A stretch of DNA of 64,000 nt, from the NCBI GenBank assembly GCA_022072455.1, contig JAJVHY010000020.1, positions 310,001 to 374,000 on the forward strand. Reading direction: 5' to 3'. The notes under the pieces were generated by a model that searched no databases, was not told the origin of the DNA, and saw only the letters and a list, made by a program, of their open reading frames with translations. Below, piece after piece: positions 8,473 to 15,858 of the stretch. This DNA is from Verrucomicrobiia bacterium. GTDB lineage: Bacteria; Verrucomicrobiota; Verrucomicrobiia; Palsa-1439. A program made the translations under genes and the position numbers. Position 1 is the stretch's first letter; each line of letters opens with the position of its first letter.

Positions 8473-9807
8473 ATGAAGCCAACCGATCTTCGCGGGATTC
8501 TCCATTATATTCCCCAGTTTCGCGACAAGGTGTTCATCATCGCCATTGATGGCGCGGTGGTGGGAGACGATAATTTTCCCAATCTCCTCCTCGACATCGC
8601 CGTCTTGCGCAGTCTGAGCATCCAGATCGTCATCGTCCACGGCGCCGGCCACCAAATCAAACTACTGTCGGAAGAACTCGGCAAGCCCTACTCGAATTGG
8701 GACGGCACCGGCATTACGGACGCGCAGACGCTCCGGTTGGCCATGCTCGGCGCGAACGCAGTCACACACGAGATTCTCGAAGGCCTCTCCGCCAATAATC
8801 TGCGCGGCGCCCAATCCAACGCCATCGAAGCGGTCCCGCTCGGCATCATCAAAGGCGTTGATTATCAGCATACCGGCAAAGTCCACCAAGTCGACGTGGA
8901 TATGTTGCGGACATTGCTCGACAAGGGCGTCGTCCCCGTTCTGCCGCCGCTTGGGTTCGACGGCAACGGTCACACGTACCGGATCAACTCCGATGCCGTG
9001 GCCATCGAAGTCGCCCGGGCCTTGGGCGCGGTGAAACTCATGTTGATCACCACGCGCAACGGGCTGGAAGTGGATGGCAAACTCCTGGCGCAACTCACGG
9101 TGGTCGAGTTGGCGCAGTTGCTCAAGACCTCCGCCGACAAACTGCCGCCAGACTCGCTCTCGAAAGCCCAGCATGCACTGCGCGCCAGCGAAAGCGGCAT
9201 CCCGCGCGTTCACATCATCAACGGCCAAGTGGACGAGGGTTTGCTCGCGGAAGTTTTCTCCAACGAAGGCATCGGCACCCTGATTTACGCCAACGAATAC
9301 CAAGGCATCCGGCAAGCCATGCGCAAGGACATCCGGCACATCTTCGCCTTGATCAAGCCCTCGATTCTCGGCGATCAACTGCTGAAACGTTCGCGCGCCA
9401 GCATTGAAAAACACATCAACGAGTATTTCGTCTTCGAGATCGATGACAACATCGTCGGCTGCGTCGCCATCACCCCCTATCCCGCCGACAAAAAAGCCGA
9501 GCTAGCCTGTCTTCAAGTCAATCCAGCCCACGAACACCGTGGCATCGGCACCAAGCTCGCGGTGCGGGCCGAATCGGTGGCAAAAGATTTGGGGATGGAA
9601 ACCATTTTCTGCCTCTCGACCCAGGCGTTCACCTTTTTCCAGCACAAACTTGGTTACCGCGAGGGCACGGTCAGCGATTTACCGGCGGCGCGGCGGGAAA
9701 AGTACGAACAAAGCCACCGGAACTCGAAAATCCTCTGGAAGCCAGTCAGCGGTCACTCCACCAACGGCGCGCCAACACGTGAGCCGCTCGTCGCCGCTAC
9801 GACCTGA
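8473..9807 (+). CDS. argA: Amino-acid N-acetyltransferase (N-acetylglutamate synthase)
   Basis: This 444-residue enzyme makes N-acetylglutamate from glutamate and acetyl-CoA, the first step of arginine synthesis. The N-terminal two thirds form an amino-acid-kinase fold (IVHGAGHQIKLL near 55, LPPLGFDGNGHTYRINSDAVA near 160-180). The C-terminal GNAT domain carries LQVNPAHEHRGIGTKLA, the acetyl-CoA loop. This fusion and length match classic ArgA rather than short ArgA or NAGK. The ATG follows a short leader after a good promoter. Its last 11 bases overlap the convergent zinc-ribbon gene. Confidence 0.93.
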   Translation: MKPTDLRGILHYIPQFRDKVFIIAIDGAVVGDDNFPNLLLDIAVLRSLSIQIVIVHGAGHQIKLLSEELGKPYSNWDGTGITDAQTLRLAMLGANAVTHEILEGLSANNLRGAQSNAIEAVPLGIIKGVDYQHTGKVHQVDVDMLRTLLDKGVVPVLPPLGFDGNGHTYRINSDAVAIEVARALGAVKLMLITTRNGLEVDGKLLAQLTVVELAQLLKTSADKLPPDSLSKAQHALRASESGIPRVHIINGQVDEGLLAEVFSNEGIGTLIYANEYQGIRQAMRKDIRHIFALIKPSILGDQLLKRSRASIEKHINEYFVFEIDDNIVGCVAITPYPADKKAELACLQVNPAHEHRGIGTKLAVRAESVAKDLGMETIFCLSTQAFTFFQHKLGYREGTVSDLPAARREKYEQSHRNSKILWKPVSGHSTNGAPTREPLVAATT

Positions 9808-10297
9808 GATTGACTCGTGTCCGGCCGGCCGGGCTGCCCGGGGATGCCGTCCCGCTCGACTGGGCAATCAGTTGATTCAACTCCGCGACCACTTGCTGGT
9901 GGGCCGTCTCCAATCGGGCTGTCATCACGAGATCACGATTGATCTCATTGATCCGCGAAGCCATCCGATTGTTGATCTCCGCGCGCTGGGTTTGCAATTC
10001 TTTCATCTTATTAGCCAACGCAGTAAGTCGTTCCCGTATGTCGCTGGCAATGTCCGCCTCCACCGCCGGGGTTGGCGGTGGGGTGATTTTGGCGACAGCA
10101 GTCGAGGTCTCGGTAGCTGGCGGGGTCTTCGGGGGGACAATGACGTTGATGTGGCATTGCGGACAATCCACAATCATGCCTTCGCCGTCTTCGTCCACCA
10201 CCAGACTCTTACCACAGGCCGGACACTCAAACAAAATGTCGTGGGGCCCAACCACTGGTTCGCTCGTTGTGGAACTCATCTGTTCAACACTCGCCAT
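9797..10297 (-). CDS. Zinc-ribbon / coiled-coil protein of unknown function
   Basis: This 166-residue cytosolic protein has a zinc ribbon from CPACG (25-29) and CPQCH (45-49). A proline/threonine-rich linker follows (about 54-77), then a long helical region with heptad character (RERLTALANKMKELQTQR, and on to about 140) that should form a coiled coil. The start at 10297 is fixed by a GGAGG site seven bases upstream. Similar ribbon-plus-coil proteins are common in Verrucomicrobiota genomes without assigned function. It could act as an adaptor or scaffold; nothing in the context says which. Confidence 0.78.
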   Translation of the reverse strand: MASVEQMSSTTSEPVVGPHDILFECPACGKSLVVDEDGEGMIVDCPQCHINVIVPPKTPPATETSTAVAKITPPPTPAVEADIASDIRERLTALANKMKELQTQRAEINNRMASRINEINRDLVMTARLETAHQQVVAELNQLIAQSSGTASPGSPAGRTRVNLRS

Positions 10298-10332
10298 AAA
10301 GTGCCTCCGCTGCGTGAAATCATGCTCCGAGA

Positions 10333-11121
10333 ATGAGCACTTTGCAAGCCGGAAGCCGGTTGGTACATTGCCCACCTGTGCGAACGGGCACTTCCATCAT
10401 CAATACTGGCTGTTGTGGCTTTGCCGGTGCGCAAACGGCGTACTACCGGACATTCTCGTCCATCGAAATTGATTCCACCTTCTACCGGTTGCCAAAATTG
10501 GCAACCGCCGCCCGCTGGCGCGCCGCCGCCCCACCCGACTTCCTGTTCACCCTCAAAGCCTGGCAAGTCATCACCCATCGCGCCAGCAGCCCGACCTACC
10601 AACGCACCAACCTTGACGCTCACGACCAAAAACATTGTGGCCATTTCGGGTTCAATGCAACGATTCGTTGGGCTTGGGATCAAACCTATGCCGTCGCCCA
10701 AGAGTTGGGCGCCCCGGTCGTCATCTTCCAATGTCCAGCCAGTTTTTCACCAACTACCGAACACATCAAAAACCTCCGTCACTTTTTCGAGAAAGCCAAA
10801 CGCGGTAAGCTCCAACTTGGCTGGGAACCGCGGGGTAACTGGGACACCACCACGATCGCCGCGCTTTGCCGGGAACTGGACCTGATTCACGTCGTGGACC
10901 CGTTTCGGACCGCGCCCGCCTCCACCGGCAAACTCCAATACTTCCGCCTCCACGGCATCACCGGCCCCAAACACCGCTACTCCGACGCCGAACTCCGGCA
11001 ACTCCGCGACTTCTGCCGCGCCCAACCCGCCACCTACTGCTTCTTTAACACGCTCTCAATGGCCCAAGATGCCCAACGCTTCCGCGCGTTGACAACTATG
11101 GCCCGCTCGATTTCTGAATGA
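10333..11121 (+). CDS. DUF72 (YecE-family) protein
   Basis: This 262-residue TIM-barrel-like protein belongs to the DUF72/YecE family, whose biochemical role is unknown. Family marks are GCCGF at the start, the segment YRTFSSIEIDSTFYRLP (the E.DSTFY signature), FTLKAWQVITH, and near the end FRLHGITG and the CFFNTLSMAQDA variant of the usual YFNN.....A block. Length is typical. The gene diverges from the zinc-ribbon gene with only 35 nt between starts, and its 3' end overlaps a convergent gene by 26 nt. Confidence 0.86.
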   Translation: MSTLQAGSRLVHCPPVRTGTSIINTGCCGFAGAQTAYYRTFSSIEIDSTFYRLPKLATAARWRAAAPPDFLFTLKAWQVITHRASSPTYQRTNLDAHDQKHCGHFGFNATIRWAWDQTYAVAQELGAPVVIFQCPASFSPTTEHIKNLRHFFEKAKRGKLQLGWEPRGNWDTTTIAALCRELDLIHVVDPFRTAPASTGKLQYFRLHGITGPKHRYSDAELRQLRDFCRAQPATYCFFNTLSMAQDAQRFRALTTMARSISE

Positions 11122-11857
11122 CGACAGTCGGCAGATAATCGCGCAAGCCCTCCGGCGTCCCGCACATGATTTGGATCGCAACGCTGGCAAACGCTTTCTC
11201 TGAACGGGCCGTCTGGAACCGCACCAATTCCCACCGCGGCAATTCAAACGCCGGCGTCCGGCGCGTGTCCACCTCACGCTCTTGACTGTCTTGAAAAACA
11301 CAGGTCACCATGCAGTACGAAATGGAGCGACTCGAAGCATTGCGCAACCACCCCGACACTGCCGTTCCCGGCAACGGACCGCTGCGGACTTTCGTAAATT
11401 TCACATCGGCCAATTCCACCCAATCCCCCAACAACACCGGCCGGTAGGGCTCCAAAAACGACCCGTGCACAGTCACCGGCTCAAACCGCCGGTCACCCTC
11501 GACAACGCCAGTCACCCACGATTCGCCTTCGCTGACCGTCAGACCGGAAACCTTCAGAACCGAATTCAGGGCCAACTCCTGCCAGTTTTGGTCCGCGTGC
11601 CGCACAGGTGCATTCGCCGTCACCCGCGCCAATTCACCCGTTTTATAAGGAACCTGCTCGCTGGGGCCGCGCGCCTTGTCACCAAGTTCACCGACCTTTT
11701 CCGGGGGCACTTGTGCAACACTGACACCCTTCGGCGCCAGCATCCGTTTGCGCAATGTGATTCCACCGATGACCAACACCACCCCGGCAACCGCCGTCAG
11801 CACCAAGAGCGTCAGCCCTTTTCGCCCGCCAAGCCCGCGTGTGATTTTGACCAACAT
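11096..11857 (-). CDS. Membrane-anchored protein with an FxLYD-like beta-domain
   Basis: This 253-residue protein has one N-terminal membrane helix (about 14-36, LTLLVLTAVAGVVLVIGGI), so the rest is probably extracytoplasmic. The C-terminal half has VSGWLRNASSRSISYCMVTC and VFQDSQ, the pattern of an FxLYD-type or DUF3426-like beta-sandwich (V.G...N.S.......V...F.D). No catalytic motif is visible. It may be an envelope accessory protein; the domain label is a pattern judgement only. It overlaps the convergent DUF72 gene by 26 nt. Confidence 0.6.
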   Translation of the reverse strand: MLVKITRGLGGRKGLTLLVLTAVAGVVLVIGGITLRKRMLAPKGVSVAQVPPEKVGELGDKARGPSEQVPYKTGELARVTANAPVRHADQNWQELALNSVLKVSGLTVSEGESWVTGVVEGDRRFEPVTVHGSFLEPYRPVLLGDWVELADVKFTKVRSGPLPGTAVSGWLRNASSRSISYCMVTCVFQDSQEREVDTRRTPAFELPRWELVRFQTARSEKAFASVAIQIMCGTPEGLRDYLPTVVIQKSSGP

Positions 11858-11881
11858 GACAGTGCTCCTCCTGAAAGCAGA

Positions 11882-12439
11882 TCAATCCTCTGATTTTGCC
11901 TCCCCAAAGTCAACTGCCGTGAAAACCTGAAACGTCATCCCCGGCCCCCGCCACGCCTCCCCCGGCAACCCTGCCTTTCGACAGGCACACTCCAAAACCT
12001 GCGCCGCGTCCCAGCCATACTCCTGCGCGACCTTCGGCAAAAGCAGCGCCCGCCGCATCCCCTTTTGCACAATGATGCCGTGCCGTTGCGGATCAAAATC
12101 GTCCAAGCGTGTCAGGCTGACCGGCGGCTCGAGCACCGAGATTGCCAACCGTAACTCCGGTAACTCGGCTGACTGGACCGGCGAAAATCGCGAATCCTCC
12201 ATAGCCGCCGCCACTGCAGCCGCGCGGACATTTTCCCAGAGCGGCCGGTGGAAATCCATCTGCCCGATACATCCCCGCAACTCGCCGTGTTTTTTCAACG
12301 TCACAAACGCCGCCTGCGGGGCACACAAATTTTCGGTGAGTTCCGTTTGCGCGATCGGCCCGACCGGCTCGCCGCGCACGGCCTGTTCGATAGCCGCGCG
12401 CGCCCACCGCAGCAGTTTGGTCTGCTCATCGGTGTTCAC
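11882..12439 (-). CDS. AMMECR1-domain protein (AmmeMemoRadiSam system protein A)
   Basis: This roughly 185-residue AMMECR1-family protein shows the signature FVTLKKHGELRGCIG (the LRGCIG motif), then PLWENVRAAAVAAAMEDSRF and LRLAISVLEPP. AMMECR1 proteins often occur with a Memo-like and a radical SAM protein, but neither partner is visible here. The biochemical role is unknown. A GTG at 12439 (VNTDEQTKLLRW) gives the family length; earlier in-frame starts would run into the thioesterase gene upstream. It is 14 nt behind that gene and probably co-transcribed. Confidence 0.82.
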   Translation of the reverse strand: MNTDEQTKLLRWARAAIEQAVRGEPVGPIAQTELTENLCAPQAAFVTLKKHGELRGCIGQMDFHRPLWENVRAAAVAAAMEDSRFSPVQSAELPELRLAISVLEPPVSLTRLDDFDPQRHGIIVQKGMRRALLLPKVAQEYGWDAAQVLECACRKAGLPGEAWRGPGMTFQVFTAVDFGEAKSED

Positions 12440-12453
12440 ACCAGTATTGTAAC

Positions 12454-12948
12454 TCAACCTTGCAAATCTGGAAAGAGCGCCAGCGCCGCCGTCGTCGTCG
12501 GGTCTGGCAGGAAATCGACCGCCGCATGCCGCATCGCCGGCCCATCGATCGGCATTTGCTTGCACGTCCCGCGGGCGCACACCGTGCCTGCGGCATCAGT
12601 CAACTCCGCGCTCGATTCCCAAATCCGCCCCCGGTCAGCCTCCCGCCGCGCCGTCAGCCGGAACATTTTACCGACCGCAACTTTCCGGGAAAATCGGACA
12701 TTGAGTTCGACCGCCAAACAAAATCGCCGACCGGCACACGCAGCCGCCCAGAACATAGCTTCATCCAAGGCCGTCGAAATGATACCGCCATGCACGATGT
12801 CGCGAAACCCGGCATGATGCGCCGCCGGCGTAAATTCCGCCAAGACCAACTCTCCTTCCCGGCGAAACCGCAGGTGCAAACCGTGCACGTTATGCACGCC
12901 ACAGACAAAACAGTTTTTCGTATACGGCAAATCCATCACTTGATCCAT
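12454..12948 (-). CDS. Hotdog-fold thioesterase, PaaI-like
   Basis: This 164-residue acyl-CoA thioesterase-like protein has the hotdog motif GFRDIVHGGIISTALDEAMFWAA, in which HGG and the following D/E are the usual catalytic elements. Later come AVELNVRFSRKV and KMFRLTARREADRGRIW. Near the N-terminus CFVCG...NVHGLHLRF resembles PaaI-type proteins that carry a C.VCG motif. Substrate is unknown. The start at ATG 12948 overlaps the 3' end of the membrane-protein gene by 13 nt, pointing to coupled translation. Confidence 0.82.
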   Translation of the reverse strand: MDQVMDLPYTKNCFVCGVHNVHGLHLRFRREGELVLAEFTPAAHHAGFRDIVHGGIISTALDEAMFWAAACAGRRFCLAVELNVRFSRKVAVGKMFRLTARREADRGRIWESSAELTDAAGTVCARGTCKQMPIDGPAMRHAAVDFLPDPTTTAALALFPDLQG

Positions 12949-13445
12949 TTTGCCCCGAGCCGGCCCATCAGATAAATTAGAAACCAGCTGGGACAGGCAA
13001 AAACGAGAATGGCCCAAACGTTATCCCAGTTCCACTTCACCAACTGCGGAACATGCTGCATTGGATAAAACAGGATCAGGAAGTAGCAAGTGAACCGAGT
13101 ATGCCCCAGTACCGCACACAGCAGCTTATCCTTCCGTCGAAACCCTAGGATGATCGCGAACAGACCAATGCCAATCGCTGCCGCTGACACAATCCACGCC
13201 AGTGACTTGGCCGAGAAGAGATAAGACATCACCGAAGCATTCGCCAATCCATGCGCCCAGCTCAGGCCCGTCCAAAGCATCGCAAACCCATTTCCAATCG
13301 CATGACTATACCCAACCTTGCTCTTGTACAACTCCCCCAAAATTAACGTCGTGTAGACCGGCAAAATCGGCCAAGCCGTGCCCAGATTATCAAACGGCAC
13401 AATCAGCAAATACACAAACCGATCCAGTAACTGTCCCAGTGACAC
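12936..13445 (-). CDS. Small multi-pass membrane protein of unknown function
   Basis: This 169-residue protein is largely hydrophobic with about four or five helices (FVYLLIVPFDNLG, a helix near FAMLWTGLSWAHG, IVSAAAIGIGLFAIILGF, FTCYFLILFYPM, VWAILVFACPSWFLIYLM). I recognise no family. The GTG at 13445 is chosen because an AAGGAGG site lies six bases upstream. The open frame extends further back into def but with no ribosome site. It is divergent from def and leads a minus-strand run with the thioesterase and AMMECR1 genes. Confidence 0.68.
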   Translation of the reverse strand: MSLGQLLDRFVYLLIVPFDNLGTAWPILPVYTTLILGELYKSKVGYSHAIGNGFAMLWTGLSWAHGLANASVMSYLFSAKSLAWIVSAAAIGIGLFAIILGFRRKDKLLCAVLGHTRFTCYFLILFYPMQHVPQLVKWNWDNVWAILVFACPSWFLIYLMGRLGAKWIK

Positions 13446-13520
13446 AAACACCCTCCTTCGGTGGGGACGCCATAACAGATTTGGGTTTTCCGAGCAAGCA
13501 TTCGTGGTATAGTTCCAAGC

Positions 13521-14096
13521 GTGATTTTGGAAATCGTCAAATATGGTCACCCGGTCCTGCGCGAGAAAGGCCAGCGCGTCGCGCCGATCACCGCTGCCAT
13601 CCGACAACTCGCGGCTGACATGCTCGCCACCATGTACGCCGCCGACGGCGTCGGCCTGGCCGCCCAACAAATCGGGCGCGCCATCCTCCTCACCGTCATT
13701 GATGTTTCAATCTCCGAGCAGGAATGGACTATCACCCCCGCGCTTCCGATGCCCTTGGTGCTCGTCAACCCGGTCCTCAGCCAGCCACTCGGCGAACAAA
13801 CCGGCTCCGAAGGCTGCCTCAGTATCCCGGAAGTCAGCGCCCAAATCCGCCGCGCCAACCAAGTCACCGTCCGCGCCGAAAATCTCGACGGTCAGCCCAT
13901 CGAATTTCAAGCCACCGGCCTGCTCGCCCGGGCCGCCCAACACGAAATTGATCACCTCAACGGCATTCTTTTCATTGACCGGATGGACGCCGCCACCAAA
14001 GCCAGTTTCTCCGGTAAGCTGAAAAAACTCCAAAAAGAAACCGTCGCCACCCTCGGTAAAACCGCATCAGCCCGCCGACCATTGGTGAAGGCGTAA
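13521..14096 (+). CDS. def: Peptide deformylase
   Basis: This 191-residue metalloenzyme removes the formyl group from nascent proteins. All three motifs are present: GVGLAAQQ at 43-50, EGCLS at 97-101 with the metal cysteine, and HEIDH at 141-145 with two metal histidines and the catalytic glutamate. A C-terminal lysine-rich tail (KLKKLQKE) is family-like. The start is GTG; a TATAGT box at 13508-13513 ends only seven bases before it and no Shine-Dalgarno exists, suggesting a leaderless mRNA, although no good -35 box is visible. Confidence 0.94.
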   Translation: MILEIVKYGHPVLREKGQRVAPITAAIRQLAADMLATMYAADGVGLAAQQIGRAILLTVIDVSISEQEWTITPALPMPLVLVNPVLSQPLGEQTGSEGCLSIPEVSAQIRRANQVTVRAENLDGQPIEFQATGLLARAAQHEIDHLNGILFIDRMDAATKASFSGKLKKLQKETVATLGKTASARRPLVKA

Positions 14097-14110
14097 CCGC
14101 CGGCATTCCG

Positions 14111-14920
14111 ATGAATTTCTTCCGCACCGTTTTCGCAACCTGTTCGCATTTCCGAAATTACCGGGCCATCCGCGATGTGCCAGTCACCAAGTCCTTGAAG
14201 TATATCGCCCTGCTCATCACTCTACTCTCCTTGCTCGGTTTCCTCAGCTACCTGCCGGTCATCCACAATTACACTGAAAGCTTCGCGACTTGGGCCGACA
14301 CCAACCTGCCGGAGTTATCCATCAAAGACGGCAAGGCCATGACAACCGTTGCGCAACCTTACCGGCGCGGCAACGACCAATTTCTCTTTCTCCTCGACAC
14401 CACAGGCCAGACAACACACCCGGAAACGAATGCCCTCATGGGCTTGCTCGTCGAATCCAACCAGCTCACCTTCTGGGTCAACTACACCAACACCACCCCG
14501 GCCACCGTCCGCAGCCAACACGCCGACCTCCGCGGTTTTCCAGATGGCGTGGTCAACGGCGACTATTTCCGGCAATTCATCCGCGCCTTTGCCTGGGTTG
14601 GTTTACCACTATTTTTTCTGGTCATCACCCTGGTCGCGCTGTTCACGGTGTTGACACAAGCCTACATCTTCGCGCTGATCGCCACGTTGATGGAACGCAA
14701 TCACCCGCGCAGCCTCCGCCTCACCCAACTCCTCAACATTGCCATCCACGCCGCCACCCCGGCCGCTCTCGTGTACACGATTTATCAGACGCTTCGACTG
14801 GGTGAATTCGACCTCTGGCTGGTCTACTTGGTGATCTACGGAGTGTACGTCGTTGGTGCCGCCAGTGCCTGCCGCGAACAAATCCCCACCGAAGCCCCCG
14901 AAAAAGACAAACTCCTCTAA
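14111..14920 (+). CDS. DUF1189-like membrane protein
   Basis: This 269-residue protein has one N-terminal helix (about 27-49, YIALLITLLSLLGFLSYLPVI), a large outside loop of about 120 residues and then four helices in the C-terminal half. The order, and the LPELSIKDGK segment in the loop, resemble the DUF1189 family, of unknown function. It starts 14 nt after def and is probably co-transcribed. Two closely spaced C-terminal helices (ALVYTIYQTLRL, LWLVYLVIYGVYVVG) are clear. Confidence 0.72.
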   Translation: MNFFRTVFATCSHFRNYRAIRDVPVTKSLKYIALLITLLSLLGFLSYLPVIHNYTESFATWADTNLPELSIKDGKAMTTVAQPYRRGNDQFLFLLDTTGQTTHPETNALMGLLVESNQLTFWVNYTNTTPATVRSQHADLRGFPDGVVNGDYFRQFIRAFAWVGLPLFFLVITLVALFTVLTQAYIFALIATLMERNHPRSLRLTQLLNIAIHAATPAALVYTIYQTLRLGEFDLWLVYLVIYGVYVVGAASACREQIPTEAPEKDKLL

Positions 14921-14930
14921 ACCGAAAAAC

Positions 14931-14957
14931 CTTGTCCTGAGCGAAGCGAAGGATCTC
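14931..14957. repeat. Half-copy of a TCCTGAGCGAAGCGAAGGATCT-type dispersed repeat
   Basis: The gap between the convergent DUF1189-like and erpA genes holds one arm of a repeat (core TCCTGAGCGAAGCGAAGGAT). A two-armed relative is at 42248-42324, where each arm has CTGAGCGCAGCGA. Elements of this type are scattered through many unrelated bacterial genomes. Confidence 0.6.
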
Positions 14958-14964
14958 AGTCGAC

Positions 14965-15321
14965 TTACACGCTGAAACTTTCTCCACACGAACACGTCGC
15001 AGTCGCGTTCGGATTATGAATCTTGAAACCGCCGCCGATCATCTTGTCGACAAAATCCACTTGCGACCCGCTGACGTAGAGCGCCGACTTCACATCCACC
15101 AACACCCGCGTCCCCGCTGTCTCAATCAGGATATCTTTCGGCGTCGGCGGATTCTTGTCAAAATCCATCTTATACTCCAACCCAGCGCACCCGCCCCCGA
15201 CGATTTTCACCCGCAATGCCCCGTTCTCGACTCCATCGCGCACCATCAACTGCCGGACTTTCCGCCCAGCGGCGTCCGTCAACTTGATCAGTTTTTCACT
15301 CCCAATTCTGGCGTCGCTCAC
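14965..15321 (-). CDS. erpA: A-type iron-sulfur carrier (ErpA/IscA/SufA-like)
   Basis: This 118-residue carrier passes Fe-S clusters to target enzymes. The three ligand cysteines are at 45 (GGGCAG), 110 and 112 (TCSCGESF), exactly the A-type pattern. KITLTD-like start, GLEYKMDF and VDFVDKMIGGGFKIHNPNA are family signatures. It overlaps the fumarase/aspartase-like gene by 4 nt and lies downstream of the complex I operon, whose subunits need many clusters. Assignment among ErpA, IscA and SufA is not certain from sequence alone. Confidence 0.9.
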   Translation of the reverse strand: MSDARIGSEKLIKLTDAAGRKVRQLMVRDGVENGALRVKIVGGGCAGLEYKMDFDKNPPTPKDILIETAGTRVLVDVKSALYVSGSQVDFVDKMIGGGFKIHNPNATATCSCGESFSV

Positions 15322-15857
15322 GCTTCACCTTTGCCACGAATCGCCGCCGCCAGCAAGAGCGCGCTTTCCAACAACAACACGCCCAGCACCGGCAAATCCC
15401 CATCCTGATCACACAACTGAATCGTCACATCCGCCCCGGCAATCCACCGCCGGAGTTGCCGGTGCCGTTCCGGCAATTGATCAGCCACGACTTTCAACGC
15501 CGCGCTCGTTTCGGAAAACGTTCCCACTGGCACCTCAATGCGCAACTCATCCCGGAGCACGCGGTGAACGCTGAGACGAATGGCCGCTGCAAAAACTTCG
15601 CGGGGATTCACCTGCTCCACCGGCACGCCGATCACCTCGCACACATTGGCGACTGTCGCCGCGCCGTCCCGGTCTTGAAAAACATCCACCGGGAACTCCG
15701 CCGCATGTTTTCCGGCAATCACTTCATCCGCCAAGGTGGAGCCGCCAGTCGAGTCGCGGATGATTTGGGCGATGGCTTGAATTAGCCGCGGCGGCACCGG
15801 CCAGCCACTAATTTGATAGTCGGCCAAGGCGCGGCGGGTTTGGGCGCCGTACAACAC
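15318..15857 (-). CDS. Shortened fumarase/aspartase-superfamily protein, probably non-catalytic
   Basis: This 179-residue protein matches the N-terminal domain of class II fumarase/aspartate ammonia-lyase. LYGAQTRRALADYQISGWPV corresponds to ALYG.QT.RA..N..I.G.P. EVIAGKHAAEFPVDVFQ corresponds to the family EVI.GK....FPVDVFQ block, then NVCEVI and VNPREVFAAAI to N.NEVI and the later N...DVFPTA segment. The TGSGT and SSND residues that bind substrate are replaced (DRDGAAT, NPREV), and the central helical bundle with the GSSxMPxKxN loop is absent. The GTG start is 1 nt after the nuoN stop, and the 3' end overlaps erpA. Full lyases are about 460 residues. Confidence 0.7.
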   Translation of the reverse strand: MLYGAQTRRALADYQISGWPVPPRLIQAIAQIIRDSTGGSTLADEVIAGKHAAEFPVDVFQDRDGAATVANVCEVIGVPVEQVNPREVFAAAIRLSVHRVLRDELRIEVPVGTFSETSAALKVVADQLPERHRQLRRWIAGADVTIQLCDQDGDLPVLGVLLLESALLLAAAIRGKGEA

Positions 15858-15858
15858 G

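Noticed and set aside
13446-13670. N-terminal extension of the small membrane protein into def
   Set aside because: The AAGGAGG site six bases before GTG 13445 decides the start; the extension is antisense to def and hydrophilic.
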